NCBI GenBank assembly: GCA_903903715.1
Contig: CAIUZX010000565.1
Location: 1 to 6,342, forward strand
Reading direction: 5' to 3'
DNA length: 6,342 nt
Origin: an uncultured Caulobacterales bacterium
GTDB taxonomy: Bacteria > Pseudomonadota > Alphaproteobacteria > Caulobacterales > Caulobacteraceae
Below the pieces are notes generated by a model that made no database searches, was not told the DNA's origin, and was given only the letters and a program-made list of their open reading frames with translations. The position numbers were made by a program, and so were the translations under genes. Positions 5,507 to 6,342 of this stretch are shown here, piece after piece. How positions within the stretch are numbered: the first letter of the stretch is position 1; every line of letters begins with the position of its first letter.

Positions 5507-6010
5507 TCAGTTTTCGCCGGGATGGCCCATCATGCCGCCCATGGGTGGGCCGCCCATCGGGCCGTGACGCATCATTCCGTGCATGTGCGACTTGGCCATC
5601 ACGTCAAACGCCTTCTGCTGCGCCGGCGACAGGCCCGCATAAAAGGTCTTCACGGCGGCGGCGTGCTGCTCGAGCCTGGAGATGTGCTCGCGCGCCTTGG
5701 CGATCATGGCGTCGAGCACTTCGGGCGTCGGCTTGCCGGCTAGAGCCTCGTGCTCTTTGCGCATGTGCTCGTGCATGGCTTCGCCATCCTTCGGCGGCGC
5801 CATGGAGGCGACGAAGGCCTTCAGGGCGGGCTCCTGGTCGGCGCGAAGCTGCAGAGCGGCGCGCAGGTGGGCGGCCATCTTTTCAGGATCGTGATGGCGC
5901 GGCCGCATATGTTCGGCGGCCATGCCGTGTTCGGACGGCGGCGCGGATTGGGCGAAAGCCGCGCCGGCCATCAGCGCCGTCGCAGCCGCAGCGATAAGGA
6001 GACGTTTCAT
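5507..6010 (-). CDS. Periplasmic Spy/CpxP-like (LTXXQ-type) protein with His/Met-rich tail
   Basis: A 167-residue secreted protein. Residues 1-20 are a signal peptide (MKRLLIAAAATALMAGAAFA, cleavage before QSAPP). The mature part is almost wholly helical and contains two degenerate LTxxQ-like motifs, LRADQEPAL (55-63) and LSPAQQKAFD (127-136), the mark of the Spy/CpxP/metal-resistance family of periplasmic chaperones and metal-binding proteins. It is unusually rich in His and Met. The C-terminal 28 residues carry 4 His and 7 Met in a Gly/Pro-rich stretch (HMHGMMRHGPMGGPPMGGMM), which suggests copper or another soft-metal interaction. The ATG at 6008-6010 has AAGGA 8 nt upstream. The gene stands alone; its upstream region carries an 18-bp palindrome. 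Family assignment is reasonably sure, metal binding is inferred. Confidence 0.82.
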   Translation of the reverse strand: MKRLLIAAAATALMAGAAFAQSAPPSEHGMAAEHMRPRHHDPEKMAAHLRAALQLRADQEPALKAFVASMAPPKDGEAMHEHMRKEHEALAGKPTPEVLDAMIAKAREHISRLEQHAAAVKTFYAGLSPAQQKAFDVMAKSHMHGMMRHGPMGGPPMGGMMGHPGEN

Positions 6011-6022
6011 CGGTTCAGTCCT

Positions 6023-6040
6023 TGGTCAATTGAGTGACCA
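6023..6040. promoter_or_regulatory. 18-bp palindrome upstream of the Spy-like gene
   Basis: TGGTCA (6023-6028) and TGACCA (6035-6040) are exact inverted 6-bp arms around ATTGAG. The element lies 13-30 nt before the start of the Spy-like gene and overlaps the first base of its ribosome binding site, so it could be a repressor operator or an mRNA stem that hides the site. I could not assign it to a known regulator, nor place a convincing -35/-10 pair around it. Confidence 0.35.
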
Positions 6041-6089
6041 TAGGGCTCTAATCCCCAATTGTGGTGATCAGATTTCGCGCAAGGACCCG

Positions 6090-6173
6090 ATGATGTCCGC
6101 GCAGAAACATTTCAGGACCGAAAGACGACGACACAATCTGACGCGCCGTCGCCTTGAAGCCTTGAGATCCTAG
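6090..6173 (+). CDS. Possible 27-residue basic small ORF (doubtful)
   Basis: Tandem ATG codons (6090 and 6093) follow an AAGGA at 6081-6085, 4 or 7 nt away, and open a 27-residue frame that begins MMSAQKHFRTERRRHNLTRR and ends TAG at 6171-6173. It has eight Arg, one Lys and two His and is strongly basic, so it might bind nucleic acid if made. It is tail-to-tail with rplS: the two stop codons share the CTAG palindrome at 6170-6173. A good ribosome binding site argues for it. Its short length and position in the rplS 3' region argue for chance. I do not recognise any family. Confidence 0.25.
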   Translation: MMSAQKHFRTERRRHNLTRRRLEALRS

Positions 6174-6342
6174 GAGCCAGCCGTTTCCGTATCGGCCTTG
6201 GTCGTCGAGCGCTGACGCTCGGCGATACGGGCGGACTTGCCGCGACGGTCGCGCAGGTAATAGAGCTTGGCGCGACGCACGACGCCGCGGCGCTTGACCT
6301 CGATCGACTCGATCATCGGCGACAGGATGGGGAACAGACGCT
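6170..6342 (-). CDS. rplS: 50S ribosomal protein L19, C-terminal 56 residues (5' end outside window)
   Basis: The minus strand reads in from the right edge through RLFPILSPMIESIEVKRRG, VVRRAKLYYLRDRRGKSARI and AERQR to a TAG at 6170-6172. The RLFP...SP.IE.IEV.RRG.VRRAKLYYLR..RGK.ARI pattern is the unmistakable C-terminal half of bacterial L19, a large-subunit protein at the interface with the 30S subunit. The last residues after AERQR (STTKADTETAGS) are a short polar extension of the kind that varies among species. The start, and any trmD neighbour, are outside the window. I saw no strong hairpin with a T-run downstream of the stop. Confidence 0.97.
   Translation of the reverse strand, partial: RLFPILSPMIESIEVKRRGVVRRAKLYYLRDRRGKSARIAERQRSTTKADTETAGS

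Noticed and set aside
5377..5997. 206-codon plus-strand frame opposite the Spy-like gene
   Set aside because: Arg/Ala/Pro-rich shadow. The minus strand encodes a clean signal peptide and LTXXQ-like motifs with a ribosome binding site.
6130..6169. Intrinsic terminator for rplS
   Set aside because: Only a short GACG-GCG-CGTC hairpin and a TCAAGG direct repeat are visible and no T-run follows, so I do not call a terminator.

Overview
The window looks like chromosomal DNA of an alphaproteobacterium, most likely a member of the Caulobacteraceae (Caulobacter, Phenylobacterium or Brevundimonas type). The evidence is high GC with strong G/C at third codon positions, proximal-rod genes flgB-flgC-fliE diverging from a short fliO-fliP pair, and a CtrA-like box (TTAA-N7-TTAG) between the two. 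From prior knowledge, Caulobacter crescentus has the same divergent arrangement under the cell-cycle regulator CtrA. Species cannot be fixed from sequence alone.

Layout. 1-195 (+) is the 3' end of a DUF1993-family gene. 231-281 is a strong imperfect palindrome of the dispersed extragenic type; its right arm overlaps the fliE stop codon. 280-1499 (-) is a compact operon read flgB, flgC, fliE. 1500-1668 is the divergent regulatory region, with a CtrA-like box, a perfect 9-bp inverted repeat around it, and two GANTC (CcrM-type) sites. 1669-2748 (+) is fliO-fliP, separated by 3 nt. 2753-3463 (-) is an unrecognised cytoplasmic protein converging on fliP. 3464-3625 is a second divergent intergenic region, with TTAG-N7-TTAG and two more GANTC sites. 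3626-5458 (+) is a 610-aa protein with TPR repeats and a C-terminal Fe(II)/2-oxoglutarate oxygenase domain. 5507-6010 (-) is a secreted Spy/CpxP-like protein with a His/Met-rich tail. 6011-6169 holds its upstream region and a doubtful 27-codon ORF. 6170-6342 (-) is the C-terminal part of ribosomal protein L19 (rplS). There is no stretch over 300 bases without a gene.

How the genes fit together. FliO and FliP help build the membrane gate of the flagellar type III export apparatus. FliE, FlgB and FlgC are among the first exported proteins and form the base of the rod on top of it. One divergent control region could therefore co-ordinate the export gate and its first substrates. The unknown protein and the TPR-oxygenase have no demonstrated flagellar role, but the second divergent region repeats two features of the flagellar one (paired TTAR half-sites 11 bp apart and paired GANTC sites). 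They are the best candidates here for uncharacterised biology. I saw no mobile element, CRISPR array, tRNA or rRNA. Most of the window is ordinary core chromosome.
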